From contig DATIKU010000015.1 in assembly GCA_035477215.1 (NCBI GenBank), forward strand, positions 1 to 64,000: 64,000 nt of DNA. The letters run 5' to 3'. Below, in pieces: positions 8,128-17,887 of this stretch. Positions within the stretch are counted from its first letter, which is position 1. Every line of letters begins with the position of its first letter. Source of the DNA: Spirochaetota bacterium (GTDB lineage: Bacteria; Spirochaetota; UBA4802; UBA5368). The position numbers and the translations under genes are program-made. The notes below the pieces were generated by a model. The model searched no databases, was not told the DNA's origin, and saw nothing but the letters and a program-made list of their open reading frames with translations.

Positions 8128-9693
8128 ATGTCCGAAAAGCTTTCCCGTCGCGAACTCATTAAGAAGTCAGCTCGGATCGGAGCCGCCGTCGGCGGGGCGG
8201 CGCTCCTCGGAGGGGGCGTGTATTCGCTTCTCAGCGAAAATTCGATCGATGAGCTGTACGGGACCTATCCGGAAGGCGCATCGAAGTATCCGCTTGCGAT
8301 CGCGGACCCGTCGGCCCCAAGGCCCAATGTCATTTTAATATATTGCGACGACCTCGGTTACGGGGATGCGGGCTGTTACGGCGGGACCGCAATACGCACA
8401 CCGAATATCGACACGCTGGCCCGCCGGGGCTTCCGAGCCACCGACTACTATGTCTGCAACGCCGTCTGCGCGCCCTCGCGCGCGGGACTTCTCACCGGGC
8501 GCTATCCCTTTCGCTCGGGCATCATCGGAAACACCTATCCCAAGGGAGAGCCCCGCGCCAGGGTACTGGCGCGAAAATTCGGCGGCGCACTCAAAAGCCT
8601 GGGGGTGATGGACATCCGCGAGGATTACGTTGCGCGCGGCATATCCGACAACGAGATCACCCTTGCAGAGGGCCTGAAAAAGGCGGGATACCGCACGGGA
8701 ATGATCGGCAAGTGGCACCTTGGCGATTACAGCACACAGCCGGAATTCAATCCGCGCAGACACGGCTTCGACGAGTACTTCGGCGTGCCCCACTCGAACG
8801 ACATGATTCCCTGTCCGCTCTTTCGAAACGAACAGATGCTCGAGGCCGACATCGGCACCAGTGAGGAGATCCAGAAGAGGCTGACGGGCCTTTATACGAA
8901 AGAAGCGCTCAAGTTCATCGACGAGAGCGGCAAGGTCCCGTTTTTCCTGTATTTCGCCCACACCTACCCGCACCAGCCCATTCACGCCTCGGAGCGCTTT
9001 GAAAAGAAGTCGAAGGCGGGGCTCTTCGGAGACTCCGTGGAGGAGATCGACTGGAGCGTCGGCGAGATTGTCGGACTGTTGAGAAAGAAGGGACTCGAGC
9101 GGAATACCCTGATCATCTTCACGAGCGATAACGGTCCATGGTATGAGGGCAGTGCCGGTCCGTTCCGCGGGCGCAAGGGACAGAGCTACGAGGGCGGTTT
9201 CCGCGTGCCCTTCGTTGCGGCCTGGCCAGGACGCATACCGGCCGGGCGGGTGAGCTCGGTTCCGATCATGAACCTTGACCTCTATCCGACGATTTTCGGT
9301 CTGGCGGGGGTCGCTCTTCCCGGCGATCGCGTCATCGACGGCAAAAACATCGACGGCGTGCTCTCGGGCCGGTCGAACGCCTCGCCGCACGACGCCATTT
9401 ATTTCTACCATTACGACCTCCTGGAGGGCGTGCGCGCCGGCAAGTGGAAATATATTGACAAGATGAACCGCTACGTGTGGCCCATCGCCATGGATACGGC
9501 GCCCGTGCCCGACGCGCTCGGCAAAAAACAGATGGGCGTCCGCTGGCCGCTGCTTTACGATTTACAGAACGACCCGGGAGAGAACTACAACGTCATTAAC
9601 ACCTATCCAGACACGGCCGAAAAACTTAAGGGCCTGATGGCGGACTGGAAGAATAGGACCGAAAAGAACCCGCGGGGGTTTGGGAAGGTGTGA
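8128..9693 (+). CDS. Tat-exported type I sulfatase
   Basis: Starts with a twin-arginine signal (SRRELIKKSARIG followed by a Gly/Ala-rich hydrophobic stretch) and continues with the alkaline-phosphatase-fold sulfatase core: NVILIYCDDLGYGD metal site, CAPSRAGLLTGRYP, GKWHLG, FTSDNGPW. The cysteine in CAPSR is the one converted to formylglycine. Members hydrolyse sulfate esters outside the cytoplasmic membrane. No formylglycine-generating enzyme or anaerobic maturase is in the window, so maturation must come from elsewhere. ATG 8128 is preferred to an in-frame GTG at 8116 because it places the Tat motif at the usual distance. A long hairpin follows the stop. Confidence 0.9.
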   Translation: MSEKLSRRELIKKSARIGAAVGGAALLGGGVYSLLSENSIDELYGTYPEGASKYPLAIADPSAPRPNVILIYCDDLGYGDAGCYGGTAIRTPNIDTLARRGFRATDYYVCNAVCAPSRAGLLTGRYPFRSGIIGNTYPKGEPRARVLARKFGGALKSLGVMDIREDYVARGISDNEITLAEGLKKAGYRTGMIGKWHLGDYSTQPEFNPRRHGFDEYFGVPHSNDMIPCPLFRNEQMLEADIGTSEEIQKRLTGLYTKEALKFIDESGKVPFFLYFAHTYPHQPIHASERFEKKSKAGLFGDSVEEIDWSVGEIVGLLRKKGLERNTLIIFTSDNGPWYEGSAGPFRGRKGQSYEGGFRVPFVAAWPGRIPAGRVSSVPIMNLDLYPTIFGLAGVALPGDRVIDGKNIDGVLSGRSNASPHDAIYFYHYDLLEGVRAGKWKYIDKMNRYVWPIAMDTAPVPDALGKKQMGVRWPLLYDLQNDPGENYNVINTYPDTAEKLKGLMADWKNRTEKNPRGFGKV

Positions 9694-9701
9694 GTAGAAA
9701 C

Positions 9702-9737
9702 ATCCGAAGGCGCATACACGTTTGCGCGCCTTTGGAT
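9702..9737 (+). terminator. hairpin after the sulfatase gene
   Basis: A 12-bp stem (ATCCGAAGGCGC with GCGCCTTTGGAT, one G-T pair) and a 12-base loop lie nine bases after the stop. There is no T-run, so it may end transcription only partly or protect the mRNA end. Confidence 0.5.
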
Positions 9738-10332
9738 ATATCGTTTGATACATTTATTGACGTAAGCGTGGGTATGATTCTTGAGTTTTCGGTTGTGCGC
9801 CGGTAACGCCGTTAATCCTCGACATATCATACGGGGCGGCGCCCTCACCCTCATGTCGAAGCCGGAGGAGGACCGCACGGAGCCCCCCTTCACCCTCAAG
9901 TTCATGCGCTCGTCGCGAGACATCGAGGGCGCGATCGGGTAGGGGAGATGACCATCGGGATGATTCGACGGAGCATCGGACCTTTCCCATCGGGTCTCAA
10001 TGCGTTTTGGGTATCCGAAGAACATGGTGAGGCATCGAAATCCGTCGATCTTTTTTCCTCACGCATGCAAAAGATTCTTGACTATTCGATAATTATCACA
10101 CGGCATTAACGTTGGATTTGTTTCCAACGGGCACAGAGTGCGTTACCGCTGTTGAGACATGTTAACGGGGCCGGGGCGCATTGCTTGAAGGTGCATATGG
10201 AAAATATCGAGTTGTCCTTTTCGGCTCCGCGGTGCCGTACGGCGCAGGGACGAATGGATGCCCGTGAAGGGCCGGCCGTCGTCTGTAACGATCAGGGCAC
10301 CTCGAGAATAAAATAGGGAATGGGTTGCTTTA
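9738..10332. other. 595-base intergenic region without a supported gene
   Basis: No convincing ORF was found. CACCCTCA occurs twice near 9840-9900. A TTGACT followed by an AT-rich stretch occurs near 10078-10095, and a 7-bp hairpin (CGTTGGA/TCCAACG) at 10110-10129. A minus-strand open frame at 9754-9990 looks like a low-complexity artefact. Confidence 0.4.
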
Positions 10333-11925
10333 TTGGGTCGGGGAAGGCATGTTCTGGGTGTACCGGATATCACGGGATTCAACGAGTACCTTAATGAATT
10401 AACCTATTCATCCCTGAAGGTGCTGACGCTTTTCGGCTCCTTTCTCTATGCCTCTTTTTTTCTCCTCGATTACGTGGTGGCGCCCCCAGGGCTTCTTCCA
10501 TACTTCGCCGCGTATCGTTTCACCGCCTGCGGTGTTGTGGCCGCACAGTACATCATCCTTCTCAGATCAAAGCCGACGGGAAGAACCTTTCTCCACGGAT
10601 ACCTGGCCTCGTTCGTCGCAACGGTGCCCATTGTCCTGATGAACGTCCATCTGGGGGGGTTCGATTCCGGTTATTACGCGGGCCTCAATGTCGTGATTAT
10701 CGGGATAAACATCCTGGTCTTGTGGCACTATCGTCATTCCGCGGTGAACGGGTCGATTACGGTCATCCTTTACGTCGGGGCAAACCTGCTCTTCGGCGGC
10801 GATTACTCTATTCGAACGCTTGTCGCCAATCTTTTCTTCATGCTGTCGACCCTTTTTTTCGCCGTGATCATCAGTTATCTTCGCTTTAACCAGATGAAAA
10901 GCGAGTTCAGGCTACGAGAGGATCTCGCGGGCGCCCAGGTCGCCGAGATTAACGAACTCGCCCGCGTGGCCCAGCGGGTCGCATCAGGCGACCTGACCGT
11001 GGAGATCGAAAAAAAATCATCGGATACGGCGGGGATTCTTGAAACCTCATTTGAAACGATGATACGCGACCTGCACGCAGCCCTCGCGAACGTGAAGGAA
11101 ATGTCCATTCTTGTCGCGGGTTTCGCCCAGGACATCAAGGCGCGGACGGACGTAATGGCGTCGGGCTTGCGCGAGCAGCTCGAGCAGACCAAACGATCCG
11201 GGGACGCTGTCGGCACCATGACCGAGACGATTATGGGAAATGCCGCGACCGTGCTTCGCACCGACGAAACGGCCGGCAAGGCCATCGTCTCAGCGTCCCG
11301 CGGCGGAGAGTTCGTTGAAAAGGCCGTGGAGGGGATGAGCACGGTGGCCAGGGTCGTCAGGGAGTCGGCGGACAAAGTGCGCCTTCTGGGACGGTCCGGA
11401 CAGAAAATCAACGAGATAGTCCTTGTGATCAACGAGATCGCCGATCGTACGAACCTCCTGGCCCTGAACGCCGCCATTGAGGCGGCGCGTGCCGGGGAGC
11501 AGGGGAAAGGGTTCGCCATCGTGGCCGATGAAATCGGAAAACTTTCCGACAGCACCGCCCGGGCCACCAAGGAAATTACCGGGATACTGCAGACCGTCCT
11601 CGGCGAGATCGGAGGGGCCGTTTCCGCGATGGAGCTTGCCAATCGTGAGGTGGACTCGTCGATCCATTACGCCGGTGAAATGCACGCGTCCGTGAAAGAC
11701 ATCATCGAGTTGTCGGGCGGCCTGCGCGGAATGATATCCCGGATCGCATCATCGAGCAAGGCTGAAAGCGACGCCGCGGAGGAGATCAACCGCAACATCG
11801 CCGCCATAAACGATATCGCGCTCACTACGGAGCGCTACCTGGACGGCGTATCGGAATCAGTTGCCGGCTTGAGTGAGCAGGCCGCGAAGCTCGAGGACAC
11901 GGTAAAAAAATTCAAGATCGCATGA
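10333..11925 (+). CDS. methyl-accepting chemotaxis protein, membrane-embedded sensor
   Basis: About 530 residues. The first 190 contain roughly five or six hydrophobic segments with only short loops, so there is no large periplasmic ligand domain. A HAMP-like linker ([17 protein letters not shown]) follows, then a long coiled-coil signalling domain with the hairpin tip [20 protein letters not shown] and [11 protein letters not shown]. It should bind CheW/CheA and sense a signal inside or near the membrane. The start is unclear: the TTG at 10333 has a weak AGGG upstream, and no in-frame ATG precedes the first helix. Its tail lacks a CheR-binding pentapeptide. Confidence 0.85.
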   Translation: MGRGRHVLGVPDITGFNEYLNELTYSSLKVLTLFGSFLYASFFLLDYVVAPPGLLPYFAAYRFTACGVVAAQYIILLRSKPTGRTFLHGYLASFVATVPIVLMNVHLGGFDSGYYAGLNVVIIGINILVLWHYRHSAVNGSITVILYVGANLLFGGDYSIRTLVANLFFMLSTLFFAVIISYLRFNQMKSEFRLREDLAGAQVAEINELARVAQRVASGDLTVEIEKKSSDTAGILETSFETMIRDLHAALANVKEMSILVAGFAQDIKARTDVMASGLREQLEQTKRSGDAVGTMTETIMGNAATVLRTDETAGKAIVSASRGGEFVEKAVEGMSTVARVVRESADKVRLLGRSGQKINEIVLVINEIADRTNLLALNAAIEAARAGEQGKGFAIVADEIGKLSDSTARATKEITGILQTVLGEIGGAVSAMELANREVDSSIHYAGEMHASVKDIIELSGGLRGMISRIASSSKAESDAAEEINRNIAAINDIALTTERYLDGVSESVAGLSEQAAKLEDTVKKFKIA

Positions 11926-12046
11926 ATAGAACATCCCTTGCATCGAGAGCCGCCTAAGGGTACGATTGCCGATTGCATCGGATACTGGGCGATAAGCCTT
12001 CGTGGGGCGAGAATCTCCGACGCCAGAGCGACCAGGACATCCGGAT

Positions 12047-12370
12047 ATGAATCTTTTCGAGTTGATCTCGCTTGTTTCCCTACTCTACCTTCCCGGCGCG
12101 GCCTTCACCGTCATCGCCTTCGCGGGGAACCTGCTGATCACCGGTTATCATTGCCTGGATGGTTTCTAATACGAGGTCATGAAGCCCCCTTCGATCGCCG
12201 GCATCGCCTTTTCCCTCTACTATGTCGGTTATGGGAACCTCTATAAATTACCCTTTGCTTGCTTTTTAATGTTTTTTAGGTTTCACCAGATGGAGTACAA
12301 TCCATATTCATTCATATCCTTGACAAAACCTGTCGCTCAAAGGACTCTCGGACAACTGACGCAAAGTTAA
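12047..12370 (+). pseudogene. possible broken membrane-protein gene
   Basis: An ATG opens 40 hydrophobic codons (MNLFELISLVSLLYLPG...), then TAA at 12167. The same frame continues for 67 more codons with another hydrophobic stretch (SIAGIAFSLYYVGYGN). A single in-frame stop between two hydrophobic segments suggests a decayed or truncated membrane protein. No family was recognised and there is no clear ribosome binding site, so it could also be chance. Confidence 0.25.
12320..12348 (+). promoter_or_regulatory. candidate promoter for the C45-like gene
   Basis: TTGACA and GACTCT are separated by 17 bases, about 40 bases before the start codon. The -35 is perfect and the -10 weak. The same TTGACAAAAC arrangement appears before glnS. 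Confidence 0.35.
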
Positions 12371-12390
12371 TACGAACTACGGAGGTATCC

Positions 12391-14262
12391 ATGAAACGCG
12401 GTCCCATCATCATACTCGTAGTTATAATTACCATTTCCTGCGGTCTCCTGTTCATTAAATCCCGGCTCATCAGCACGGGAAGCGCGTACGTACCTGACAG
12501 CGCAGTGGCCGAACGGCTCGCGGCGGAAAAACAGCGACTTGAGGGCGGCAGGACATGGTTGGGCGCCGCCTGGAAAGAGCGCAGGCCGGAGGGCATCATC
12601 ATCTCCATGACGGGCGGGCCCTATGAGATGGGGTACCAGCATGGAACGCTCCTCAGGGATGAGATTTTCAGCGGCGTGGTGCCGGTGTTCGCCGACCCCG
12701 TAACGAATTCGCGGGAGCATCGGGCGAAGCCGATGTTTTTAAGAAAGCTCATGCTCGCCTATTTGGATTTCGCAGTCTTCGGGCCGCTGGAGCGCAATAC
12801 TCCATCGGAATACCTCATGGAACTCAAGGGTATCGCCGACGGTTCGGGAATGGGGTATCGCGATCTTGTCAGGGCGACATTCAAATCAGAGCTTACGATG
12901 ATCATGTTACCGGGTGTTGTGAAGGGAAAGGCGAAATCGCTCGGCATCAGCGCCGAATGCTCCGACTTCGCGGCCGCCGGCTCCGCCACCGCGGACGGAA
13001 AGCTCATCATGGGCAGGAACACCGATTATGCCGGGCAGGGCAGATGGATGGACGCCCAGACGGTGTTCATTTATCGCCCGTTACAGGGATATGCCTACGT
13101 TAATATCTCCACAGCGGGCCTTATAAAATGTAATTCCGCCGTGAACGAGAATGGAATCGTTATCGGCGGCCACTTTATGGGATTCGACGGGACCGGACCG
13201 CGCGGAATGTCCTTTACGGTGCTCGAGCACGAAATCATGCGTAAAGCGTCCACAATCGACGAGGCCGTCGATATCGTAAAACGCGGCCCCAGGGCCGGTG
13301 CGTTCGGATTCATGGTGGCTGATGGCGCAAAACGCGATGCCGTGGCGATCGAGGCCAACGGGGAACTGGTCGGGGTGCGGAGGATGGAAAACGGCGTGCT
13401 GGTGCTCACCAACTTCGCCACAACGGTCGAGCTCGAGAAGGTCGATCTCATGAAGCGCAACAACCTTGTGATGCGCGACATGCTCGGGCGCTACCTGCGC
13501 GTCGGCGAGCTCATTGCCGCAAGCAGGGGGCGCATAACGGGCGGGATGGCGGCCTCATTCATGGGCGATAGGCTGGACATGGTTACGCGGACCGAGCGGG
13601 CGACCGGGATCACCGTCGGCGCAGCCAATAACGTTACCTCGGCGGTTTTTATTCCGGAGGACGGCATCGTGTGGATAGCGTCCGGCGTGGAGCCGGCGTG
13701 TGACGGGAGGTTCCATGGGCTGGATGTCCGCGCGGAGCTCACCGGTACTCCCCCGCGACGGCTTCCGGTACTTACGGGTTATGCCTGGAAGGAGAATTCG
13801 AAACAGAAGGGGCTGCGGCATTTCATGAAGGCGTACGCCGCGCACGAAGAGGACCCCTTTGATACCACAAAAATCATGACCAACCTCAACGCGGCCATTG
13901 CGCTTGATCCGAACGAGTCCATTTATCTCCGCCTTAAAGCCTCTCTACTGCTGTATTCCGGCACTTACAAGGAGGCGATCACCCTGCTCGAGAGATCCCT
14001 CGATATGCCGCAGTCGAACAGCGAGCGCGCCCATGCTCTTCTGCTTGCCGGACAGGGTCTGGATCTCATGGGGGAGCGGGATAGGGCGATTGCGCGCTAC
14101 CGCATGGCTGAGGCAATCCACGCCGCGCACGGGCCCGATATCCTGAAAGGGGTCAACCATATGCTTGCGGGATTCTGTAAAAAGTATATCGAAAAGCCGT
14201 TTACGGTAAAACAAATAGCTGATATTCCGGTGGCCTTCAGTTCCGAGTCGGGTATCGAATAG
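12391..14262 (+). CDS. C45-like Ntn-hydrolase with C-terminal TPR repeats
   Basis: A 623-residue protein with an N-terminal membrane anchor or signal (residues 4-22). The acyl-transferase/amidohydrolase domain resembles peptidase family C45 (penicillin acyl-transferase type): GGPYEMGYQHG, then AECSDFAAAGSATADGKLIM and GRNTDY. The Cys in AECSDF would become the N-terminal nucleophile after self-cleavage. Residues about 490-590 form TPR-like helices (LDPNESIYLRLKASLLLYSG). It probably acts outside the cytoplasmic membrane on an amide or acyl substrate, which is unknown. GGAGG precedes the ATG and a strong terminator follows, so it is a single-gene unit. Confidence 0.75.
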   Translation: MKRGPIIILVVIITISCGLLFIKSRLISTGSAYVPDSAVAERLAAEKQRLEGGRTWLGAAWKERRPEGIIISMTGGPYEMGYQHGTLLRDEIFSGVVPVFADPVTNSREHRAKPMFLRKLMLAYLDFAVFGPLERNTPSEYLMELKGIADGSGMGYRDLVRATFKSELTMIMLPGVVKGKAKSLGISAECSDFAAAGSATADGKLIMGRNTDYAGQGRWMDAQTVFIYRPLQGYAYVNISTAGLIKCNSAVNENGIVIGGHFMGFDGTGPRGMSFTVLEHEIMRKASTIDEAVDIVKRGPRAGAFGFMVADGAKRDAVAIEANGELVGVRRMENGVLVLTNFATTVELEKVDLMKRNNLVMRDMLGRYLRVGELIAASRGRITGGMAASFMGDRLDMVTRTERATGITVGAANNVTSAVFIPEDGIVWIASGVEPACDGRFHGLDVRAELTGTPPRRLPVLTGYAWKENSKQKGLRHFMKAYAAHEEDPFDTTKIMTNLNAAIALDPNESIYLRLKASLLLYSGTYKEAITLLERSLDMPQSNSERAHALLLAGQGLDLMGERDRAIARYRMAEAIHAAHGPDILKGVNHMLAGFCKKYIEKPFTVKQIADIPVAFSSESGIE

Positions 14263-14315
14263 CTACCATAAACCCCTGTCGCGGGTGCTGTTTCTTTTCG
14301 TCGAGGTTAAATAAT

Positions 14316-14346
14316 GCCGCCGTGAACGGATTCACGGCGGCGTTTT
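14316..14346 (+). terminator. rho-independent terminator after the C45-like gene
   Basis: Perfect 11-bp stem GCCGCCGTGAA/TTCACGGCGGC around the loop CGGA, followed by G and TTTT. Confidence 0.85.
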
Positions 14347-14356
14347 ATCCAAATCC

Positions 14357-14385
14357 TTGACAAAACGCCCGCCCCGGTCGATTCT
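14357..14385 (+). promoter_or_regulatory. candidate glnS promoter
   Basis: TTGACA, 17-base spacer, GATTCT, directly after the upstream terminator and about 55 bases before the glnS start. Confidence 0.4.
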
Positions 14386-14438
14386 TCGCGCACGGGGGCG
14401 GCAGGCCCCCGTATACAGCATTTGAAACGGCGGGCCCG

Positions 14439-16130
14439 ATGGACAGCGAAGAAAAGATCAAACCGCAGAACTTCATAGAAGAAATAATCGAAGAGGATTT
14501 AAAAAGCGGCAAGAACGGCGCGGCCGTTCACACCCGCTTCCCTCCGGAGCCAAACGGCTATCTCCATATCGGTCACGCCAAATCGATTTGCCTGAACTTT
14601 GGTCTTGCGGCCAAGTACGGCGGCAGGTGCAATCTTCGCTTTGATGATACAAATCCCGAAAAGGAAGAAGTCGAGTACGTTGACTCAATCATGGAGGACG
14701 TTCGCTGGCTCGGTTTCCAGTGGCACGACCGACCCTATTACGCCTCGGATTATTTTGGGGCCATCTATGACTGGGCGATTCTACTGATAAACAGGGGCCT
14801 TGCCTACGTATGTGATATGAGCGCGGAGGAGATCGCCGCTACGCGCGGCACGCCGATTGAGCCGGGCAAGACAAGCCCGTGGCGCGACCGTACGGTCGAT
14901 GAAAATCTCGACCTCTTCGCACGGATGAAAAACGGAGAATTTCCCGACGGAGCAAAGGTGCTCCGCGCGAAAATCGACATGGACTCCCCCAATATGCACA
15001 TGCGCGACCCCGTACTGTACCGCATCAAGCGCGCCGAGCACCACCGCACCGGCAACGACTGGTGCATCTACCCCATGTACGACTTCGCCCACGGCCAGTC
15101 AGATTATATCGAGGGGATTACGCATTCAATCTGCACGCTCGAGTTCGAGGTGCATAGGCCTCTTTACGACTGGTTCCTGGACCACATCGCCGAGGAAGGA
15201 AGGGTGCGCCCGCGGCAGATCGAATTCGCGCGCCTCAACCTCGGCTATACGGTGATGAGCAAGCGCCTGCTGCTTCGACTGGTTAAGGAAGGCCGCGTGA
15301 AGGGATGGGACGATCCGCGCATGCCCACCATATCGGGGCTTCGCAGGCGCGGCTGTACGCCCGAATCCATCCGTTCCTTCACCTCGATCATCGGCGTGGC
15401 CAAGCGCGACACGGTGGTCGACATGGCCCTGCTCGAGCACTGCATCCGGGAGGACCTCAATAAACGCTCGCCGCGCGTGATGGGAGTGCTCAACCCGCTG
15501 AAACTCGTCATCGAGAATTATCCCGAAGACCGCGTGGACGAGTTCGAGATCGTGAACAACCAGGAGGACCAATCGGCCGGATCGCGCAGGGTGCCGTTCT
15601 CGCGCGTCGTCTATATCGAGCGCGAAGATTTCATGGAAGAACCGCCGAAAGGCTTTTTCAGACTTGCACCGGGGCGCGAGGTGCGTCTGCGCGGCGCCTG
15701 CCTTGTAACCTGTACCGGCGTGCTGAAGAACGAACAGGGTGATATTACTGAGCTTCGCTGTACCTGGGACCCGGCATCGATCGGCGGCACCGCGCCCGAC
15801 GGGCGCAAGGTAAGGGGTACTCTGCACTGGGTTTCGGCCGCGCACGCGGTTCGGGCCGAAGTGAGGCTCTACGACCGTCTGTTCACGAAGGAGGACCCGT
15901 ACGAGACGGAGGAGGGGAAGGATTTTCTTTCCAATATAAATTCTGATTCACTGAAAATCGTGAAGGGGTATATAGAGCCGTATGTCGCTTCAGCGCTTCC
16001 GGGAGACCGCTTCCAGTTCGAGCGCCTGGGCTATTTCTGCGTGGATCCCGAAAGCGGGGAGGGGCGGCTTGTCTTCAACCGAACCATCGCCCTGAAGGAT
16101 TCGTGGGCCCGGGAGAAGAAAAAAGGATAG
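14439..16130 (+). CDS. glnS: glutaminyl-tRNA synthetase
   Basis: A 563-residue class I synthetase, close to the usual 550. It has the HIGH motif at residues 43-46 within [15 protein letters not shown], the catalytic-fold stretch [11 protein letters not shown], and the KMSKS-type loop VMSKR at 272-276, followed by the two anticodon-binding beta barrels. It charges tRNA-Gln directly with glutamine in the cytoplasm. GlnRS is found only in part of the bacteria, so its presence is a lineage clue. The window also carries tRNA-Gln(CUG). It lies alone between a terminator and a lipoprotein gene. An acidic, Lys-rich N-terminus precedes the core. Confidence 0.97.
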   Translation: MDSEEKIKPQNFIEEIIEEDLKSGKNGAAVHTRFPPEPNGYLHIGHAKSICLNFGLAAKYGGRCNLRFDDTNPEKEEVEYVDSIMEDVRWLGFQWHDRPYYASDYFGAIYDWAILLINRGLAYVCDMSAEEIAATRGTPIEPGKTSPWRDRTVDENLDLFARMKNGEFPDGAKVLRAKIDMDSPNMHMRDPVLYRIKRAEHHRTGNDWCIYPMYDFAHGQSDYIEGITHSICTLEFEVHRPLYDWFLDHIAEEGRVRPRQIEFARLNLGYTVMSKRLLLRLVKEGRVKGWDDPRMPTISGLRRRGCTPESIRSFTSIIGVAKRDTVVDMALLEHCIREDLNKRSPRVMGVLNPLKLVIENYPEDRVDEFEIVNNQEDQSAGSRRVPFSRVVYIEREDFMEEPPKGFFRLAPGREVRLRGACLVTCTGVLKNEQGDITELRCTWDPASIGGTAPDGRKVRGTLHWVSAAHAVRAEVRLYDRLFTKEDPYETEEGKDFLSNINSDSLKIVKGYIEPYVASALPGDRFQFERLGYFCVDPESGEGRLVFNRTIALKDSWAREKKKG

Positions 16131-16244
16131 GCCGGCCGACGCGGTTTTATGCCGGTAACGAGGCTGTTTTTCCCCGGGTCGCCCGATAAACCCGGCCGTC
16201 GTTCCCGGGGTCAACACGGTCAGTCATTCGTGCCGGCTCTTTCC

Positions 16245-16721
16245 GTGAAAAAAATCATTCCACTGATTGCAATCGTTTGCTGTCTGTTCTGCTTCGCCTG
16301 CGGCGGCGACAAATCGCCTGCAGATTCTTCGTACGGGTCGCTCAATCCGCCTTCGTGGCTGATTGGCACGTGGAAGTTTGACGATTATTTGATTACAGCC
16401 GCCAAAAGCACGATAAAGGACGGCGCGTTCAACTGGTCTGACTATGGACGGGCGACGAAAATTAAAGAGAAAGTCGAGGGAGACGTTTATCATGTTTCAT
16501 TCGGCGGCGCCCATCATTCGATGAAAAAGATCGATGGTAGTACGATCGAGTTCGTGAATAACGGGGTAAAATCGACTATAAAAACTGTAAAAAGAAGCGA
16601 AGATGGGTGTATAACGCGTGAACGGGAATCGTTGAAATGTTTACGATTTCCTTTTCCCGCGCCGCGCAGGCGGATGGTAGTGGATATACACCCGCCTGAG
16701 CAGTTCAATCTTCATGCATAG
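16245..16721 (+). CDS. small lipoprotein of unknown function
   Basis: About 158 residues. From GTG 16245 the protein begins with a basic end and a hydrophobic core ending LFCFAC, a loose lipobox of the kind common in spirochaetes, with the acylated Cys at 19. The mature part (PPSWLIGTWKFDD...) looks like a small beta domain; the family is unknown. The frame is open 32 codons upstream, but that stretch is basic and lacks a signal. The last 27 codons overlap the 3' end of the convergent CDF gene and read like non-coding sequence, so the natural stop may have been lost. Confidence 0.55.
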   Translation: MKKIIPLIAIVCCLFCFACGGDKSPADSSYGSLNPPSWLIGTWKFDDYLITAAKSTIKDGAFNWSDYGRATKIKEKVEGDVYHVSFGGAHHSMKKIDGSTIEFVNNGVKSTIKTVKRSEDGCITRERESLKCLRFPFPAPRRRMVVDIHPPEQFNLHA

Positions 16722-17588
16722 TAGCTTTTCGACCGAGTCCGCAATCCTGTTGCCTTCCGAGACGCTCAGGTTGCCGTCGATGCCGATGGTGATATTAACC
16801 ATATAATAAGGGCCGAACCTGTGGGTATGGACGCTTTCAACGCTTTTTACATCCCCCCGGGTCGAGAGGATTTCCCTGATTTTACGGTTCATTTCGGCGC
16901 CCGGTACCGTATCCATGAGCTCGGCCGTGGATTCCCTCAAAATGTCAATGCCCGTCTTGGCAACCACGATCGCCACCAGCGCTCCCGCCAGCGGGTCAAC
17001 CCATGAAAACCCGAAAAGCCCGAGCGTTATTCCGACAGCGACCCCAAGTGAGGCGAAAATATCATTGCGGTGATCCTTCGCGAGCGCCGATACGGCCGTG
17101 TTCTGCATGACCCGGCTGACCGCATTGGCGTTGAGCATCAGAAATATTTTCGTAACTATGGTTATGAGCGCCGCGATCAATGTGAAAAACTCCACGGGAT
17201 TTCTTTCCTTCGTTCCGGACAACATGTCGAAGGTGGAATTGATCGAGTCCCAGAAAATGGCGATACCGGTGGTAATGACGAAGGCCCCGATAATGACGGC
17301 CGCGATACTTTCGAGCTGGTGGTGCCCGTAGGGGTGCTCGTTGTCGGCGGGCTGGGCGGACAGCTTTACCAGCAGTTTCACGAAGAGGAAATAGACGACA
17401 TCCGAGAAGGAGTTGATGCCGTCGGCCAAAAGCGCTTTACTGTGGCCGAATATTCCCGCCGAGATTTTAAGCAGGGCGAGCAGGGCGTTCGCGTACAGTC
17501 CGAGGTTGACGACCCGGTTTGACTGCCTCTGGCGTCTGGCGTCAAAAGCCAATTCGGCGGTTTTCAGCAAATCGGTTTCAGTGGTCAT
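16641..17588 (-). CDS. cation diffusion facilitator transporter
   Basis: A 315-residue CDF protein with six membrane helices, the metal-site motifs ADGINSFSDV (helix 2) and DHRNDIFASLG (helix 5), and a C-terminal cytoplasmic domain with HTHRFGPYYMVN. It exchanges Zn(II), Fe(II) or a similar ion for protons across the inner membrane. The DGxNSxSD and DHRND sites resemble the FieF/MamB branch more than the His-rich CzcD type. It is a separate unit, convergent with the lipoprotein gene. It is not closely related to the second CDF gene at 55.6 kb, which has a His-rich loop. Confidence 0.88.
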   Translation of the reverse strand: MTTETDLLKTAELAFDARRQRQSNRVVNLGLYANALLALLKISAGIFGHSKALLADGINSFSDVVYFLFVKLLVKLSAQPADNEHPYGHHQLESIAAVIIGAFVITTGIAIFWDSINSTFDMLSGTKERNPVEFFTLIAALITIVTKIFLMLNANAVSRVMQNTAVSALAKDHRNDIFASLGVAVGITLGLFGFSWVDPLAGALVAIVVAKTGIDILRESTAELMDTVPGAEMNRKIREILSTRGDVKSVESVHTHRFGPYYMVNITIGIDGNLSVSEGNRIADSVEKLLCMKIELLRRVYIHYHPPARRGKRKS

Positions 17589-17887
17589 GTGTAATTTTAT
17601 GGATATCCGTTTTCACTGATGCTCCATGATGGAAACACAATCGTGATATCCGTCTCATTATTTACGGCGCCTCGTGTTTCTGCAACCTATAATTGTTTAA
17701 TGTTTTCCGCTCTAAACCATTAATCAGAGTCGTTGAAAATTATGGGAACACCAGGTTTCCGGATGGTGCACAAGCTTCATTGTGTTGGGATTTACCATAT
17801 GATTATGAATCAAATTATATTGACATACGTGAAAAATTGCTTTTAACTCGATGGTTGACGGCGTACATTAACGCTGGAGGGGCTTCA

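Noticed and set aside
9754-9990. Minus-strand 78-codon ORF in the gap before the first chemoreceptor
   Set aside because: Low-complexity, no ribosome site; may be an interspersed repeat but this cannot be tested here.
17693-17887. N-terminal extension of the second chemoreceptor
   Set aside because: AT-rich, no ribosome site, and a strong GGAGGGG precedes ATG 17888.
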